From Cristatella mucedo (taxonomy: Eukaryota > Bryozoa > Phylactolaemata > Cristatellidae): a DNA stretch of 64,000 nt. The number at the start of each line of letters is the position of its first letter. Positions within the stretch are counted from its first letter, which is position 1. Shown piece after piece: positions 34,241 to 47,415 of the stretch. Location of the stretch: positions 988,501 through 1,052,500 of the forward strand of contig WPIO01000117.1 of NCBI GenBank assembly GCA_009760855.2, in the 5' to 3' direction. The notes beneath the pieces were generated by a model. That model ran no database searches, had not been told where the DNA came from, and saw nothing but the letters and a program-made list of their open reading frames with translations. The position numbers and the translations under genes are program-made.

Positions 34241-34440
34241 GAATCAGCAAGGGAGGAATGCACACAGGGAGACGGGTAGAAGGAGACAGACAGAGACAGA
34301 GAGAGACAGACAGACAGAGACAGAGACAGAGAGGAGAAGGAAAGAGAGACTTAGTGTGTAGGGCACAGTGAGAAAAAGAAGGAGGGGACGGAGGTGAAAG
34401 AAAAGAAGAAAGAATAAAATTGAAATGGGAAGAAATAAAC
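34241..34440. repeat. Purine-rich (GACAGA/GAGA)n low-complexity tract
   Basis: Imperfect GA/GACA repeats, resembling the larger tract at 43.1-44.2 kb. Confidence 0.8.
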
Positions 34441-34721
34441 TATGAATGGGAGCCAGCAAGTGCTGTGTGTCTCAGAGCCGCTCGCACGTCTTGTTACGAG
34501 CTTGCTTCAAACGCCTCTTGCTAGCCGGCTCTTTCGGTCACTCGTGCGACTCGATCAGCCACGAGCTGGACGCAGATCCGAGGGGCTGCACGAGCTGCCG
34601 GAGCTTCTGATTGGCTGATTGGCCGCCACTGCCACAGTCTCGGCCTGCCAGCAGCTGCTGTGCTCACGGTTCAAACTCGTGGGCCAGCTAGTGTTGCATG
34701 CACCGAGCCAACAGAGGGGGG

Positions 34722-34932
34722 TGGATGGGTGGATGGATGGATGGGTGGATGGGTGGATGGGTGGATGGGTGGATGGGTGGATGGGTGGATGGGTGGATGG
34801 GTGGATGGGTGGATGGGTGGATGGGTGGATGGGTGGATGGGTGGATGGGTGGATGGGTGGATGGGTGGATGGGTGGATGGGTGGATGGGTGGATGGGTGG
34901 ATGGGTGGATGGGTGGATGGGTGGATGGGTGG
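34722..34932. repeat. 8-bp minisatellite (GGATGGGT)n
   Basis: About 26 nearly identical copies in perfect register. [12 protein letters not shown] and [12 protein letters not shown] frames across it are artefacts. Confidence 0.95.
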
Positions 34933-35164
34933 GGACTGACTCGAATGGGCCGATGTCACGTGGCAGACCCACCTGGCTTTGCAGTGACTTCGACACGGCC
35001 ACTGACACCGCTGAAACAAGCCGAGCGCAAGCCGAGCGGCAGGTCAATTACCTTGTCCCTGTCGGTAGCCACAGGCACTCGCCAAGCGACAAAGTTTGCT
35101 GGCCGTTGCCACCCATCTGAATGCTGGTGCTTCCTGCCTGCGGGACGTAAAGTAAAGGCTCGCC

Positions 35165-35245
35165 GATTTAGCAGCCTTGTTTGCATAGCCGCAGAAGAGC
35201 CTTGCCGGCTTTTGCCACTGCTTGCAGCGTGCAATAAAGGATACC
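35165..35245 (-). repeat. SINE family 2 fragment
   Basis: GCAGAAGAGCCTTGCCGGCT and CTTGCAGCGTGCAATAAAGGAT match the 3' half of the family 2 copies at 41168 and 63456. The tRNA-like part is absent. Confidence 0.45.
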
Positions 35246-35494
35246 ACGTGGGCCACGAGCCTCGCCGGCTTGGGCTAAGCCTTCCGCACAACGACAGCAC
35301 GACGACAGCTAACGGGATATTGCTCACGGTAGCTCACCTTTGCAGCCACCCGACTTGACAGAAGGAGAAGCTGGAAGCGCTAAAGCCGCACCACCGACCA
35401 CTCTGACGAGCGGCTCGAAATCGTGCAAGCAAGCAGACGACAGCCAGTGGAACGGTGCAGCCAATCGATGCTGCTTAGATGAGAGTACGACAGC

Positions 35495-35680
35495 CGAACT
35501 AGCTCACGCATTAGTGACATCGCGTCTGGACTACTGCCACTCCCTGCATTCAGGACTATCGGCCTGCGCCCTTAATCGTCTGCAACGCTTGACCTCGTGG
35601 AGCCACGATAGAGGCATCTGAGCTCCAGTGGCTCCCCATCTATCGGCATGCGGGATCGTCTTCGACATCCCGTACGTCTG
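35495..35680 (+). mobile_element. Degenerate L2-type LINE fragment
   Basis: A short frame with TTAELAHALVTSRLDYCHSL and ALNRLQRL followed by ELQWLPIYRH in another frame is the ORF2 C-terminal region of L2/CR1 LINEs. It is more diverged from the other copies than they are from each other, so a different subfamily. Confidence 0.6.
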
Positions 35681-37582
35681 GCTTACAGGACGCTTGCTTC
35701 AATCGCTTGTGCCAGTCTGCCTGGCCTTGACCTCTTCCTCCTCCTGGCCTTGACCTCTTCCTTGACCTCTTCCTCCTCCAGTCTCTCACCAATGAACCCA
35801 ATCCTTGGCTTCTGGTCACCTTGCCACCGCCGTCGTCGCAGTAAATGCAGATCGTTTGGCGATTGAGTCTGCACGTCGAACGCACCAAAAGTTGCAACTC
35901 GGTCCTGGTTACGGTCGCTTCTTGCAATTAATTTAAGTCATTTAAGGCTAAATGATGTAATTATTGTATTACGTCATTTGAGGCTAAATGACGTAATAAT
36001 AAGTAATTTAAGCTAAAGACGAATCCATTCGGGTCGGCTTTCCCTTCGCCGCAGTGAACTTGTGTCTCACTTTATTTTCCGTCGGTTCGCGCTTTGAGTG
36101 CTCTCTCACCTGTGCAGCATTCAGCACAGGTACCAAACAGTTAGAGGTCCTACTGACAGGCGGCCACGGCCCGGCTCTCGTATTTGCGTTAGCATTCTGG
36201 CCTAAGCAGCACACTGTTTTTGCTTTTGCATTCTTGTACACTGCGTATCACTGAAGCTTGGTTGCTGGTAATTTGCAGTGAGTTGTTGTAAAGGCCTGCG
36301 ATACTGATTTAGCTCCCGTAGAGAACTATAAAAATGACGTATAATTATTACTATATCATCATCATACTTATGTTGCCTATATTTTCGCAACAAATTATAC
36401 CTACCAGTGTGGCAATGCTTTGGTGCTATTTAACCTCCACTGTTAACCCGATGACTACACCATATGTTTACGATTATAAGTCGCACCCAAGTATAAGTCA
36501 CACCCTAAATTTATGGACAAAATTTTTCGAAAAAAGTTCACTGAAAAATATGAGAAAATATTAGAAAAAAGTGCAGCTTATTCTTTTACGTAAAAATACG
36601 GTAGTAATAATAAAATAATCTGTATAGCATACCAAAAGAATGAATATCTTTCTAGGCATCTTGCTTATGCTGAAAAGGAAGCATGTCAGTTGATTCCCAA
36701 TAATACGCACAATGTCAGCTCTCATAAGCACACTAGGACAATTCACATGGATGCAAAAGACCACTCCGATGAATGGCTTCTGTGTTTTCAGCGTCTTTTT
36801 AAATGTCACCAAGTGAGTGGTGACCCCGTGACCTTCACACAAGAACTATCTCGAGAGCAATCACTCTTAGATCTTAGGTCTCCTGTAATCGATTTAGCAA
36901 CGTACATGTGACATCCGAGTTATGTGATCAGTATAAATGCAGTTCCATTTCCTAATTATATAAACCATAATTTGGGAACCGACAATAAACCCAGCCATTG
37001 GATCCAGATCCAATCAACACAAACCAGTATTCCAACAGCGTCATGCCAAAGATACTCTCCCTGAATCCTGGCACTTGCACCTGGTGACCTCGATGAAGAG
37101 CGGCACTATCCGGGAGGTAGACACGATTGCAGGACAATTCCCCCTGCAGGACGCTTCCTCCGGGATATTTACCCGTCTATGTTGATGAATGTATAACTAA
37201 GAATACAGATATATATATATGTGTGTGTGTGTGCGTGCGTGCGTGTGTGATTAAATGAAGTTCATGCTCTATCAAAATAAAATCAACTGAGTACAATTAG
37301 AGGAATGGATGGATTGGACGGATGGTTTCTAATGGAGCGAGTGGCGGAGGCGGCGGCTGTACAGTTTGGTCCCGCAGAAGTTAGGTCCCGCTCGACGCAC
37401 GTGTTCGTACAAGTCAAAGCGGGCCCGCTCTACGGCCTGTCGCGCGTTCCTGCAAATGAGCGCTAAGCCTCGGAGGTCTACTGAGTATAACTCGTCCTCA
37501 AGAGATCTAGTTACGCCCTAACACGCACTAATTAAAGCGGAGGAATACGAGCAAGGGTGGATTTAGGCAGCGGAGGCGCAGC
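35681..37582. other. Region without recognised gene
   Basis: Contains a direct repeat of TAAGGCTAAATGATGTAATT-type units at 35940-36010, a reversed L2 tail at 36632 and a GT run at 37210. The plus strand at 36470-36560 has AAGTCGCACCCAAGTATAAG-type phrases, not identified. No gene seen. Confidence 0.5.
36632..36690 (-). repeat. L2-type LINE 3' tail remnant
   Basis: TATCTTTCTAGGCATCTTGC in reverse orientation, with GCTGAAAAGGAAGCATG following, as at 60630, where the same adjoining sequence occurs. Confidence 0.5.
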
Positions 37583-37845
37583 TCGCCCTAAAACCTAAAA
37601 CCTAAACCCTAAATACTAAACCCTAAACCCTAAACTCTAAACCCTAAAACATAAACCCTAAACGTTAAAGCCTAAACCCTAAAAACCCTAAACCCTAAAT
37701 TCTGAACCCTGAACCCTAAACCCTAAATTCTGAACCCTGAACCCTAAAAACCCTAAACCCTAAATTCCGAACCCTGAACCCTAAAACGCTAAACCCTAAA
37801 CCCTAAAAACCCTAAACCCTAAACGCTAAAACCTAAACCCTAAAC
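37583..37845. repeat. Degenerate (CCCTAAA)n, plant-type telomere-like tract
   Basis: About 35 CCCTAAA-like heptamers with frequent variants (AACCCTGAACCCTAA, AAACGCTAAA). The usual animal telomere is the hexamer TTAGGG. This is an interstitial and mutated tract, not a chromosome end. Confidence 0.9.
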
Positions 37846-39125
37846 CATATACCGGAGTAAATGCCCTACCCCAGGGGGGAAATGTCCGGGGGAGGGATGT
37901 CGGGGGGGGGATGTGGGGAGGAGGGAACGTCCAGTGAGAGGAATGTCTGTACCCCGGTAGAAATTTCGTGCTTACGTCATACGGTGCTAGCAGCCCCATA
38001 TAAACCCAAACCGGAGCAGCAGCTCAGCATTTCTTAGGTTGGACGGTTGGTATTCACGGGAATCAGAGAATTTTCCCATTCTCAGGCTCACTCTGATCGA
38101 GCTGAATTCCAAGGAAGATTAAAACCGTTCACGCACAGTGAGCTTTAGCAGCTTTTTTCGTAGCGTTAGCTTTACATTCGGCATCAGAGAGATCGGGCGG
38201 TGGAATGCTCCAATCCCACGGTGACACGCAGCACATTTACAATTGTAGGCTACGGCAGAGGAGCCCAAGAAAGCACACAGAAGTACCACTAGAATTTCGA
38301 ATTACCTCGGCAGTAACCAAGGCGTGTCTTGGCTGACACGGCTTAGCAAGATTTGCAAGATCTGTATCTGAAGCAGCCCTGTAGCCGGTGACAAGCCAGA
38401 GAAAGAGATGGTGCATGCATGCCAAGACTGCTTGACGAGAAGAAACCAGTCCTGCCTCCAATGCACAGAAGACAATGCTGACAGCGATTATCGAAGATTT
38501 TTCAACGGCACATTGTTCTTTATCCCCCAAGCGCTCGGCCATAGGCTGGCCTCCACCGATTGTCGCTGAATTTTAGGTTGGCGTTGTGCTACTAAACAAC
38601 TTCGTCGAGGGTATCGGTGCTCCGGTGTCACAGCACTCGGGCAGCAAAGGGTGCAGCAGTGGTGCTACGATCGCAAGTAACGCCTGTGCTCTCGACTAAG
38701 CGCATCAAACTCAGACAAGCCAAGCAGGCAAACAGCTTGCAGAGCTCGATGCCAGCATCAGAGCCTGCATTGGAGCCAGGAGCGTGGCTGCCGCGTATCA
38801 CGGACAAGGGCTTGCTGACAGCGAGATTCGGCTGGACCCCTAAGCTAACGGTTTTCAAGCAGTTACTGATACCGGCTGGGGCATCAGGCCTCGGGATCTT
38901 GAAAGATTCTTTAACCCCCAACCCCCCCCACCCGCAAGAGGGGATCTGATGTCACGGCAAAAGTGTGCCACACCACCACTCAGAGCAGCCACCTCACACG
39001 AGCTTGTCAAGGGGGGCTCCGAGGCAACAGTCGTTACCAGCCGAGTCATGGTCGTCCCACCCAGCAGCAACAGCAACAGCAGCAGCACTGCCGGCAGTTT
39101 AGCGATCGCCGAATTGATTCGGCGA
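37846..39125. other. Region without recognised gene
   Basis: Begins with G-rich runs (37875-37930, GGGGGAGGGATGTCGGGG type, possible G-quadruplex). A 101-codon minus-strand frame at 38237-38542 has no recognisable domain and is not called a gene. Confidence 0.45.
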
Positions 39126-39305
39126 TCCTCCTCCTCCTCATCTCCTTCCTCCTCCTCCTCATCTCCTTCCTCCTCCTCCTCCTCTTCATCCCCTTCCTCA
39201 TCCCCATCCTCATCGTCCCCCATCTTCATCGTCCATTTCCTCCTCCTCGTCCCCTTTCTCCTCCTCATCCTCGTTCTCTTCTTTTTCCTCTTCTTCTTCT
39301 CCCCC
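39126..39305. repeat. Polypyrimidine (TCC/TCTTCC)n tract
   Basis: About 180 bp of imperfect CTCCTC repeats, low complexity. Confidence 0.9.
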
Positions 39306-39888
39306 TTATTGCCTCTGCCTGGTAGTGCTTCCTTTAAGTTGTGACCCGGTTGAGCCGCTGGGACAGAGAACGGGGCAGGGAATATCGTTTACTTCCATTC
39401 TGTTCGCCAACGGCAATAAACGGTTTCGGTTGTTCGAAACCGACATCGTACGTACCAACTGCCAGAACCACACTTCGGCGCTATCGACTTGGCCTTTATG
39501 TGAGCCTCGGCCGTAGACGAAAACCTAGGAAGAAGCGGCCAAACATGCGGCGGCGGCGCGGCAGCGGCAGCAGCACCGGCAAGGGGGGACAAAGCGGGAA
39601 CGATTCATTACTTCCTGGAGCGAAAGTGAGTGTGAGACTCGAGGCTTCTACGGGAAGCGCTGCCCCACGATAGAGCTGCAGCTTGATAGAAAGTTACCAT
39701 AAAAGGTGCGTAGTGGAGGGGGGGCAACGCGATGTACAAGACCCTGCCCCCCCCCTCAAGAAATGAGCCACACTCAATCCGACAATCTTCCAGGAAAGCT
39801 ATAACAATCAGCAAACGAGGCGCATTATTACTGCGCTAACATCTCTAAGCGAGTGCTCCCGCCAAGCGAGTCAGCGAGCACGTGACGG

Positions 39889-39942
<54 letters not shown>

Positions 39943-40006
39943 TCGAGCGACGTCGACCTTTGTCGAATGAGGCATGCAAAGAATGCATAAAAAATGTACC
40001 AGTGCA
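39306..40006. other. Region without recognised gene; (CA)n at 39891-39941
   Basis: Includes a perfect (CA)n of about 25 units. This is where a terminal HAAO exon might be expected, but none was recognised. Confidence 0.6.
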
Positions 40007-40148
40007 CTTGCACAGCGCCCCAAGAGAACTGAATCTCTATCCAGGCGCTTCACAGAAGCGGCAGCAGCAGCAGGGCTCGAGTCATCGAATGCGATTGCCT
40101 TGACATTGACCATCGAGGGCGAGCACCGTAACCCCTGGGCCAAACTGC
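40007..40148 (-). repeat. tRNA-derived SINE family 1, copy with internal change
   Basis: The tail (GCGCCTGGATAGAGATTCAG and TTGGGGCGCTGTGCAAG) and head (GTTTGGCCCAGGGGTTACGG) are on the minus strand, with a GCTGCT expansion next to the B box region. Confidence 0.75.
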
Positions 40149-40369
40149 CGCTGGGGCAGCGACAACGCGAGCGAGCGAGTTCGTTCAAGAGAGACGAGAC
40201 AGCGAGTTGCAGCGGCAGCGCTAGCGAAATCAAGTCGGGCGGCCTGCTGCCGCCGCAGCCTGCGCCGCGGAGGACAGGTTGCCGAGAGAGCGGCCCAGCT
40301 GGTAGAGATCAGCGAGGAGCGAGGGTGAGACGGCCCCCCTGCCCCACCCCACGCGCCTTCTGCCTTGAC

Positions 40370-40562
40370 CTTGGTCGTGTAGCTGTCTCCGAACAAGCTC
40401 AGCCGCCGCCTGTCGCCGTCCAGCTCGGCGCCGTGCGCCGCCAGCCACTGGCTCAGCGAGAGCGGCTCGTCGAGCAGACGCTCGCTATCGATGAGCAATG
40501 GAGCCGAAGGAGGCGATGCGGCCGCCGGCACGCCCGTGCGCGACTGCTCGCTGTCTCGGAAC
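40370..40562 (-). CDS. HAAO: 3-hydroxyanthranilate 3,4-dioxygenase, exon D (internal)
   Basis: This fourth visible HAAO exon lies after the catalytic N-terminal cupin and encodes the linker into the second cupin-like half. On the minus strand it starts after a CTTGCAG acceptor (AG at 40564-40563) and ends at a GTCAAG donor (GT at 40369-40368). One base completes the Arg split with exon C, then 64 open codons follow. Recognisable HAAO features are the SEQSRTGVP stretch (cf. SEQYRTGKP in vertebrates), DEPLSLSQWLAAH and LSLFGDSYTTK (cf. LSLFGDTYETQ). The proline/alanine-rich insert PAAASPPSAP is shorter than the vertebrate linker. The next exon to the left was not found. Confidence 0.93.
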
Positions 40563-40740
40563 CTGCAAGCCGACGAACGGCGGCGGCGGTGGGCTTGCGC
40601 AAAGTCGCCGCTGACACGGGCCTGGAGGGCGGCGCGCAAACGCACGTGCGAGAACCGCGCACCGAACCGCGCAGAGGAGCGGAACGGCGGCAGTAGGCAC
40701 GTGGTGCTACGCTGCTGCTGCTGGCTCCGGCGGCCTGCAA

Positions 40741-40745
40741 GCGGC

Positions 40746-40789
<44 letters not shown>

Positions 40790-40790
40790 T
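40741..40790. repeat. (GCT)n triplet repeat
   Basis: About 15 GCT units. In the HAAO transcript it reads CAG, located in an intron. Confidence 0.92.
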
Positions 40791-41167
40791 GGACAGCGGC
40801 GCCTCTGGTGGTGAGCGAGGGGGACATAACTGCGCCCGAGCTTCTCTGTGCAGGCGCAGTGACGTGGAGTGGCAAGCGTGCATCGCTCCGCTCGCCCATA
40901 TTTCCTCCTCCAGCCCCCTTTTTGTGCAGGGTCAGAGTTAGGGTTATGCCGGGTCTGAGTCGAAGCCGTAGCTATGAGACACTGATCCGGTCGGCGGTAC
41001 AGGCGGCCGAGTAGCGGTACAAAAATAAGGCCCACCCCCCTGCCTCTCATCGCCGGCAAGAGGTGCACACAGCATGCAGCCAATGCCCGCTGCGTTGTCA
41101 GAGAAAGCTGCAAGACGAAGCAGACTCGCCGACTGCAACGGCCCTTAGGTTGCACCGCGACAGCAAA

Positions 41168-41375
41168 AAATAAATAAATAAACCTTAAAAATAAATAAAT
41201 AAACAACTACTAGCTGATTTAACAGCCTCTTTTTGTATGGCGACAGAAGAGCCTTTACGGCTATCACATCTTGCTGCGGCGACAAAGGATCGCCAACCGC
41301 AGGAATCGAACCCACGACCTCGGGACCCCGAGGTCGTGAAAAGCAACCGCCTTACCTGGTGTGCAAGTCATCGCC
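41168..41375 (-). repeat. SINE family 2, near full length
   Basis: On the minus strand: ACACCAGGTAAGGCGGTTGC (A-box side), GAGGTCGTGGGTTCGATTCC (B box), then ATCCTTTGTCGCCGCAGCAA, ending in a TTTATTTATT tail. Near-identical to 63456-63628, so the family is real. Unlike family 1 it does not end in the L2 tail. Confidence 0.75.
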
Positions 41376-41530
41376 GCTCACTAAAGCCTTGTGCAGCTTC
41401 CACCACGGCTCGCAGGCAGCAGCGGGCAACAGAGGATCGTCCAGTGCCGGGCCGACGTTCATGAGGTCATAAAGAAGAGCTAGTACAGCAGACGCCTTCC
41501 TTGCCACTCGGAGAGAGAAGGGACACTGAC

Positions 41531-41635
41531 CTTTTCAAGCAGGCAGCAAGCTGAGGTCCGAGGTTGACGCACTGGAAGCTCTCCTCGTACAGGACGCTCG
41601 TCGTCGGCACGCCGCTGTCGTCCGCCGTGAAGAAC
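41531..41635 (-). CDS. HAAO: 3-hydroxyanthranilate 3,4-dioxygenase, exon C (internal)
   Basis: An HAAO exon following the catalytic cupin. On the minus strand it is bounded by a GCGTGCAG acceptor (AG at 41637-41636) and a GTCAGT donor (GT at 41530-41529). Its first base completes the Arg codon begun by exon B and its last two begin the Arg codon completed by exon D, so all phases agree. The 34 whole codons read FFTADDSGVPTTSVLYEESF, then QCVNLGPQLAACLK, matching the vertebrate [21 protein letters not shown]-type segment. The region covers the end of the first domain and packs against it. Confidence 0.95.
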
Positions 41636-42479
41636 CTGCACGCACGCGCGAGCAGAGTTCCTCCAGCTCCGGCTAGGGGCGCTCTGCGGGCCAGGTCTGC
41701 TGCTGCGTAGGCGGCTTCCTGTAAGCACGCTGCAGCGATCCGAGCGAGAGGTGTGGGCGGACACTCTCTCTCCGCTCGCTTTCGGCACCCCAGCGGCTGA
41801 ATGTACGACCCTTCACTTGCCTCAGCGGCGGCGGCATCGCGCGAGCAGATCGCGTCTTGGCATGCAATTTCCACACATGGGAATGTACGCCTATCCAAGC
41901 GTGCGTCCATCCGAAACGCCATCAAAGCCACAAAAATTTGGGCTGCATTCTACGCACGTTAGCTTCCCGTGGCCATAGCTCGAAGCCAAAGCAGCTTTTG
42001 GTGCCCGCTCGGTTGGCAGCAGAGTTGCGACGGCAACATGCGACAGCAAGGAGGCTTGAAGCTGAGGCTGAGTCAGCGGCTCTGCATAGATGCAGCAGCA
42101 GCAGCAGCTCCATGGATTGACGTCGTTTAAAAAGAGTGGCTCAGCGAGTATGAATGCTCCGCCAGAACATGTCAGCTCATGACAATATAAAGCATGCAAA
42201 GTGTCAAGGCGATCCGGAACTGTTTAGCTTGGATGTGAACCCTGCTTTAAAAAAAATCTCAATATTTGAACAATCTTGATAGAAGCCAGCCAAAGGGCTG
42301 CCGAAATGGGTGCAATAAGAACTAGTGGCGCCGAGTTCACGAAATAAGAAGTAAGCGCGCCGCTCATGGAGTAAAAAGTAAATGTCAGCTTATTCGACTT
42401 GTTCGACATTTACGTGGCGGCACTACAGCCTCGCTCGGGTGGCTATCAATCCCGTTTGCAGCGACAGCAGACGCTTCGT

Positions 42480-42575
42480 CCGCCGGCTGGACTCGAACCA
42501 AGACTCGAACCAGTGACCTCGCTCGTGAAGTGCGAGCGAGGTCATTACACCTGAGTCAATGACCCGGCATAGTGG
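42480..42575 (-). repeat. tRNA-like element, minus strand
   Basis: On the minus strand TGACTCAGGTGTAATGACCT resembles an A-box arm, followed by GGTTCGAGTCTTGGTTCGAGTC, a duplicated B box. The cloverleaf is incomplete, so a tRNA-derived SINE is likelier than a tRNA gene. Confidence 0.4.
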
Positions 42576-43124
42576 GCAAAGAGAAAGCTCGGAACTGGAG
42601 AAGTGGCTTCTGGCAGAAGCTTCCTCCCTTCCCCCTCCCTCCTGCTGCTCACGGAAGGCTGATCGCGAATGCAAAAGGAACTCGCCAGCACATTAGCTAC
42701 AATGGCAGCTGTCCAGCAGAGGCAGCACGATGAAGAGATCGGGCAGTGCTGATGTGCCGCTCTCGTTTCAGCTCAGAAGGACACGTTGCTTTGACGAGCA
42801 AAGTTCTGCACGCACGCCGGGCCAAAGGTCTGCACGCCAGCAATCGCGTTCACGCCGACGACGACGGGCGATCCTGTGATCGACTTTTCTCTTCCTCCAG
42901 AGCACGTCGGTCGCCGAGTTATTCAAGCAGACCCTGCTGCTACTGCCTCAGCAGCTGCTGCTGCTGCTGCATCCCAGCCACAACAGCAGTCAAACTCTTC
43001 TAGCGGCCCATCGATGGCCGATCGCTTTCCCAAAGGTCCCGCCACAGGCAGCAGCATGAGGGAAGTCCCACCCTGGTGCCCGTGTGGACAGCCAAGGGCT
43101 GACAGAGCACACCAACATAATGGA

Positions 43125-44165
<1,041 letters not shown>

Positions 44166-44857
44166 AAACTGAGATGAAAAGGCGCCAAAATGAGTGTGTG
44201 CCATGCATGTAAGTGTATACTGACCACATGAATGCACGAATCATCGGCTGGTAGCTGCAGGATTTAGGGAAGTGTAGGGCAGGGAGAGCAGTGAGTGCAA
44301 TCAGCTGCACACATGGTCATACAAAAACTAACAGCACGCGAGCCAAAGGAAGGAGTGCTGTTAGTTTTTTGTTTGTTTTTTTAGTTTTTCCTGCAATCCA
44401 GGCGAAGTTTCTCTTTGCCACTTGCAACCCTGGTGATGGACAGCTGCGATCGTTCTGCATTTTCAGATTACAACTCTGCTTCCACTGGCGTCGCGCGCAG
44501 CCACTGGAGTCCATCAAGCAGCAAGTCCTAGGGCACCACGGACACTGGTGACAAAACGCTGCACCCAGCATAGCCAGCACATGCCCTCCTCTGCCAGAAC
44601 CGGGTTTAAGCATCGGTCGTGCCCCATCCCTTGAGCCTTCGACTTCAGCAATACAAAACAACCAACGGCAGGCATCTGCAAATCTCAGGGAGCCTTGCCG
44701 AGTAACATCATTGCACCTAATACGGTGTCGTTAGTGCATTGAGCCAGGTCGATTTCTGCTATGGACACAACGCCCATAGTAGACTGTTGCAACATTGTTG
44801 CCAGCGTCTGTTTATATTTACGCTAAATAATCACACTTTATAGCTATCTTTTCAGCT
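44166..44857. other. HAAO intron sequence, no feature
   Basis: Unique-looking intronic DNA with a T-rich run near 44365. Nothing recognised. Confidence 0.5.
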
Positions 44858-45025
44858 TAGGGTTTCGGATTTTGGATGCAATGTTTAAGGGGTTGTATGT
44901 GTTTGGGTTTACGGCATAGAGTTTAGTGGGCGAATTTGTTTGCTTTTTGGCTTGGGGTTTTTAGTTTGGTGTTTAAGTTTTATGGTATAAAGTTCAGGTT
45001 TTGGTGTTTAGGTTTTCGAGAGAAA
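44858..45025. repeat. Degenerate (TTTAGGG)n telomere-like tract
   Basis: TTAGGGTTTCGGATTTTGGA, then GGGGTTTTTAGTTTGGTG and related heptamer-like phrases. It is more mutated than, and in opposite orientation to, the tract at 37583. Confidence 0.5.
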
Positions 45026-47415
45026 CTCGACAGAATAAAGATACCTCAAAACTTGTTTATTTAACATAAACATAAACAGATGCTGGCGACAATGGTGAAC
45101 AGCCTGCTGCTGAGGGCACGTGACCATTGCAGAAACTGACCAAATGCTCTGTGCACAAATGACGCCTCGTTAGCAGATCGTCGGCTTCTGAAAAGGACCG
45201 CCCCCAGTCTGCCAGTGGGTGCCTATGAGGGGAGGACATGCCAGGCACCATGGCATGCGACGACGTCAATAACCAAAGGTGACCATCTTGCCGGGGCCGG
45301 CTGCACTGCTGACCGAGCAATTAGCTTAAGGAAAATGGGCTTATATTTAGCTGATCGCCAGTGGGCACGGCGATCAGATCGATCTGAGCCAGTGGGCACG
45401 GCGATCTGATTTCAGTGCTCAGTCGAGCACTGAACTCAGAATAGCTTCCTGGCCTTCGTTTGGAGCAAGGCGCAAGATGGCTGGCATCTTGGCATCTCTG
45501 CTGCTTGCTCATTAGGCCCTCTCTCTCTGCTTTGCGTCAGCGCCACGACATGTTGGCTCCTTCGAGTCGATGTGGCCGAGGAGGCAATGACACAGCAAAG
45601 TCGGATCAGCAACCAGCTCCTCTTCTTCCTTGTTTTGCATTCTAATTAGGACACCGGGACGGCTATCTCTGTTCCATTGGTGCAGCTTAAACGCTGTGAT
45701 TGCACATCGCCCACCCGCTCGACCACCAGGATCCCAGGTGCAGGCTTCTGCCACTGCACTGCTGGTAGTGGTCGGCCTTTGCCACAGACGATAGATGCAA
45801 TGTAGACGTGTCACAGAAATGTCACGTGTCACAAGAAAGCTTAACCTTGCATTATGATATTAATAATTATGGGAATAGAGACATTTGTACAGCACGCTGA
45901 GAGTACTAAATCTCTTTCTAGGCACTTTACTGGAAAGGAAGTATCGACCCTGCTTCGCCATCTGCCATCAAACTTCGTTTTGCCATTCCTCATTTCTCTC
46001 GCACACATGGTAAACCAATGCCAGGCAACGTTTGCCCTGCCCTCCCTGCCCGCTTGCGCCTGCTGCCACGGCTGTTAAATGCATCAGTGAAGCTTGTTAA
46101 TGCACGTGCTACGGAACGCATCGTCACTGGGACCCGAGCATGTGCACGCGTGGCAGACCCGACAGCTGAATAATGCATGCATAGCTATGACACCCACCAG
46201 GGTTATCATAGCATCCTAAAGAAGCGAGATGGGATGATGTCACCTCCTCCTAAGTTGAACGCCGCACAGCCCATGCTCCATCCCTGACACCATCAGCATC
46301 GGCTCAAGCATCAGCATCGGCTGAAGCAATGCGGCTTCGGTGCTGCCGGTCACACTACTGCACGCTGACTAATAGTCGACTGCTTCGTCAGCATTGGCAA
46401 CATCCTTTCCTTCGAAGTTACGCACAGCAGCGGCCACATTGCAGCGCTCCATAGCCCAACGAGCAGACAGGGCCAGGAACAGATCAAGCCGACCTTGACC
46501 GAGCCAGAGGCAGCCAATCACAGCAAGGCTGCAGGACCAAGTAAGGCCGAGGCCCTTCCCTAAAGGCTAAAGCAGCAATCGTAAGTTTGACAATGCAGAG
46601 CCAGAGGCCGAAGGACAGAGCCTACTGGTCTGTAGTCCACACAATATGGACAATAATTGTGCTTCGAGTTCACTCACAAAATCTCAGATCAACCTTATAC
46701 GCCTATGATCCGGCAGCTGACGCAACCGACTTATGGGCGGATTACAGCCGGGCAGCCCATCTCTCCATCCAGTGCGTGCACAGGGCGGCTGTGACAGAAA
46801 GAGTCGCGTGTCAGTACGACCTTGGGGAGGCGTCCCGGGAGAGCAGAAGTTTGGGCACGACTGGGCACGCCTAGCGAATCGCACTAGTGACAAGCCTGGG
46901 CAGTTAGGTAGTGGGCAGCATGGTGGTGGCAAACAGCTTGGGCCGATCGCAGGTTGGGCACCGAGGTCTTCAGTGCCCAGGAAAACACTGGAAAGAACCA
47001 AAGCGGCAGCAGATCGTATAAGATGGATGAGGCGCCGTGGCAGCAGCAGGATCTGAGTAAATGCAGCCGAAAAGCAGTGCTGCAGCAAACAGCAGCAACC
47101 AACAGAAGGAACGCGACACCTCAGGGGATAAAAAACGAGTGCAACCAATAACTAATAAACACCTCTTCCCATATCCCTGCCCATTGCAAGCAGCTCCCAG
47201 AGTTTCAGTCAGAGAAATTAAGCAGTTCGATTAATAACATAGCGAAGTGACTAAAATCGTGTTTCTTTACCGACGAGTGACCTTCTGCTCATTTCCCAGG
47301 CAATGAAGAAATAGAGGCTTCTACTCTTCTCATCCCTCTACATAGTACTCTTCTTCCATTCCTTCTTCTCATCAATTTGTTTTTCCTTCCAGCTCCTCTC
47401 GATCCTTTGCCCTCC

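Larger units (their letters stand above)
40563..41530 (-). other. HAAO: HAAO intron C-D
   Basis: Intron of 968 bp. It contains a (GCT)n triplet repeat (CAG in the transcript) and a full SINE family 2 copy in the same orientation as the gene. Confidence 0.85.

Noticed and set aside
34619-35358. [12 protein letters not shown] and THPPIHPS frames
   Set aside because: Translation of the 8-bp minisatellite; all frames open by composition.
37583-37845. Chromosome end
   Set aside because: Units are mutated and sequence continues on both sides with a gene 3-25 kb further, so it is interstitial.
38237-38542. 101-codon minus-strand open frame
   Set aside because: No domain, no splice or homology support; expected by chance at this composition.
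40082-41206. Single 374-codon minus-strand gene
   Set aside because: It reads through HAAO exon D and both flanking introns, including the CAG repeat. Only 40370-40562 matches HAAO, with proper splice sites.
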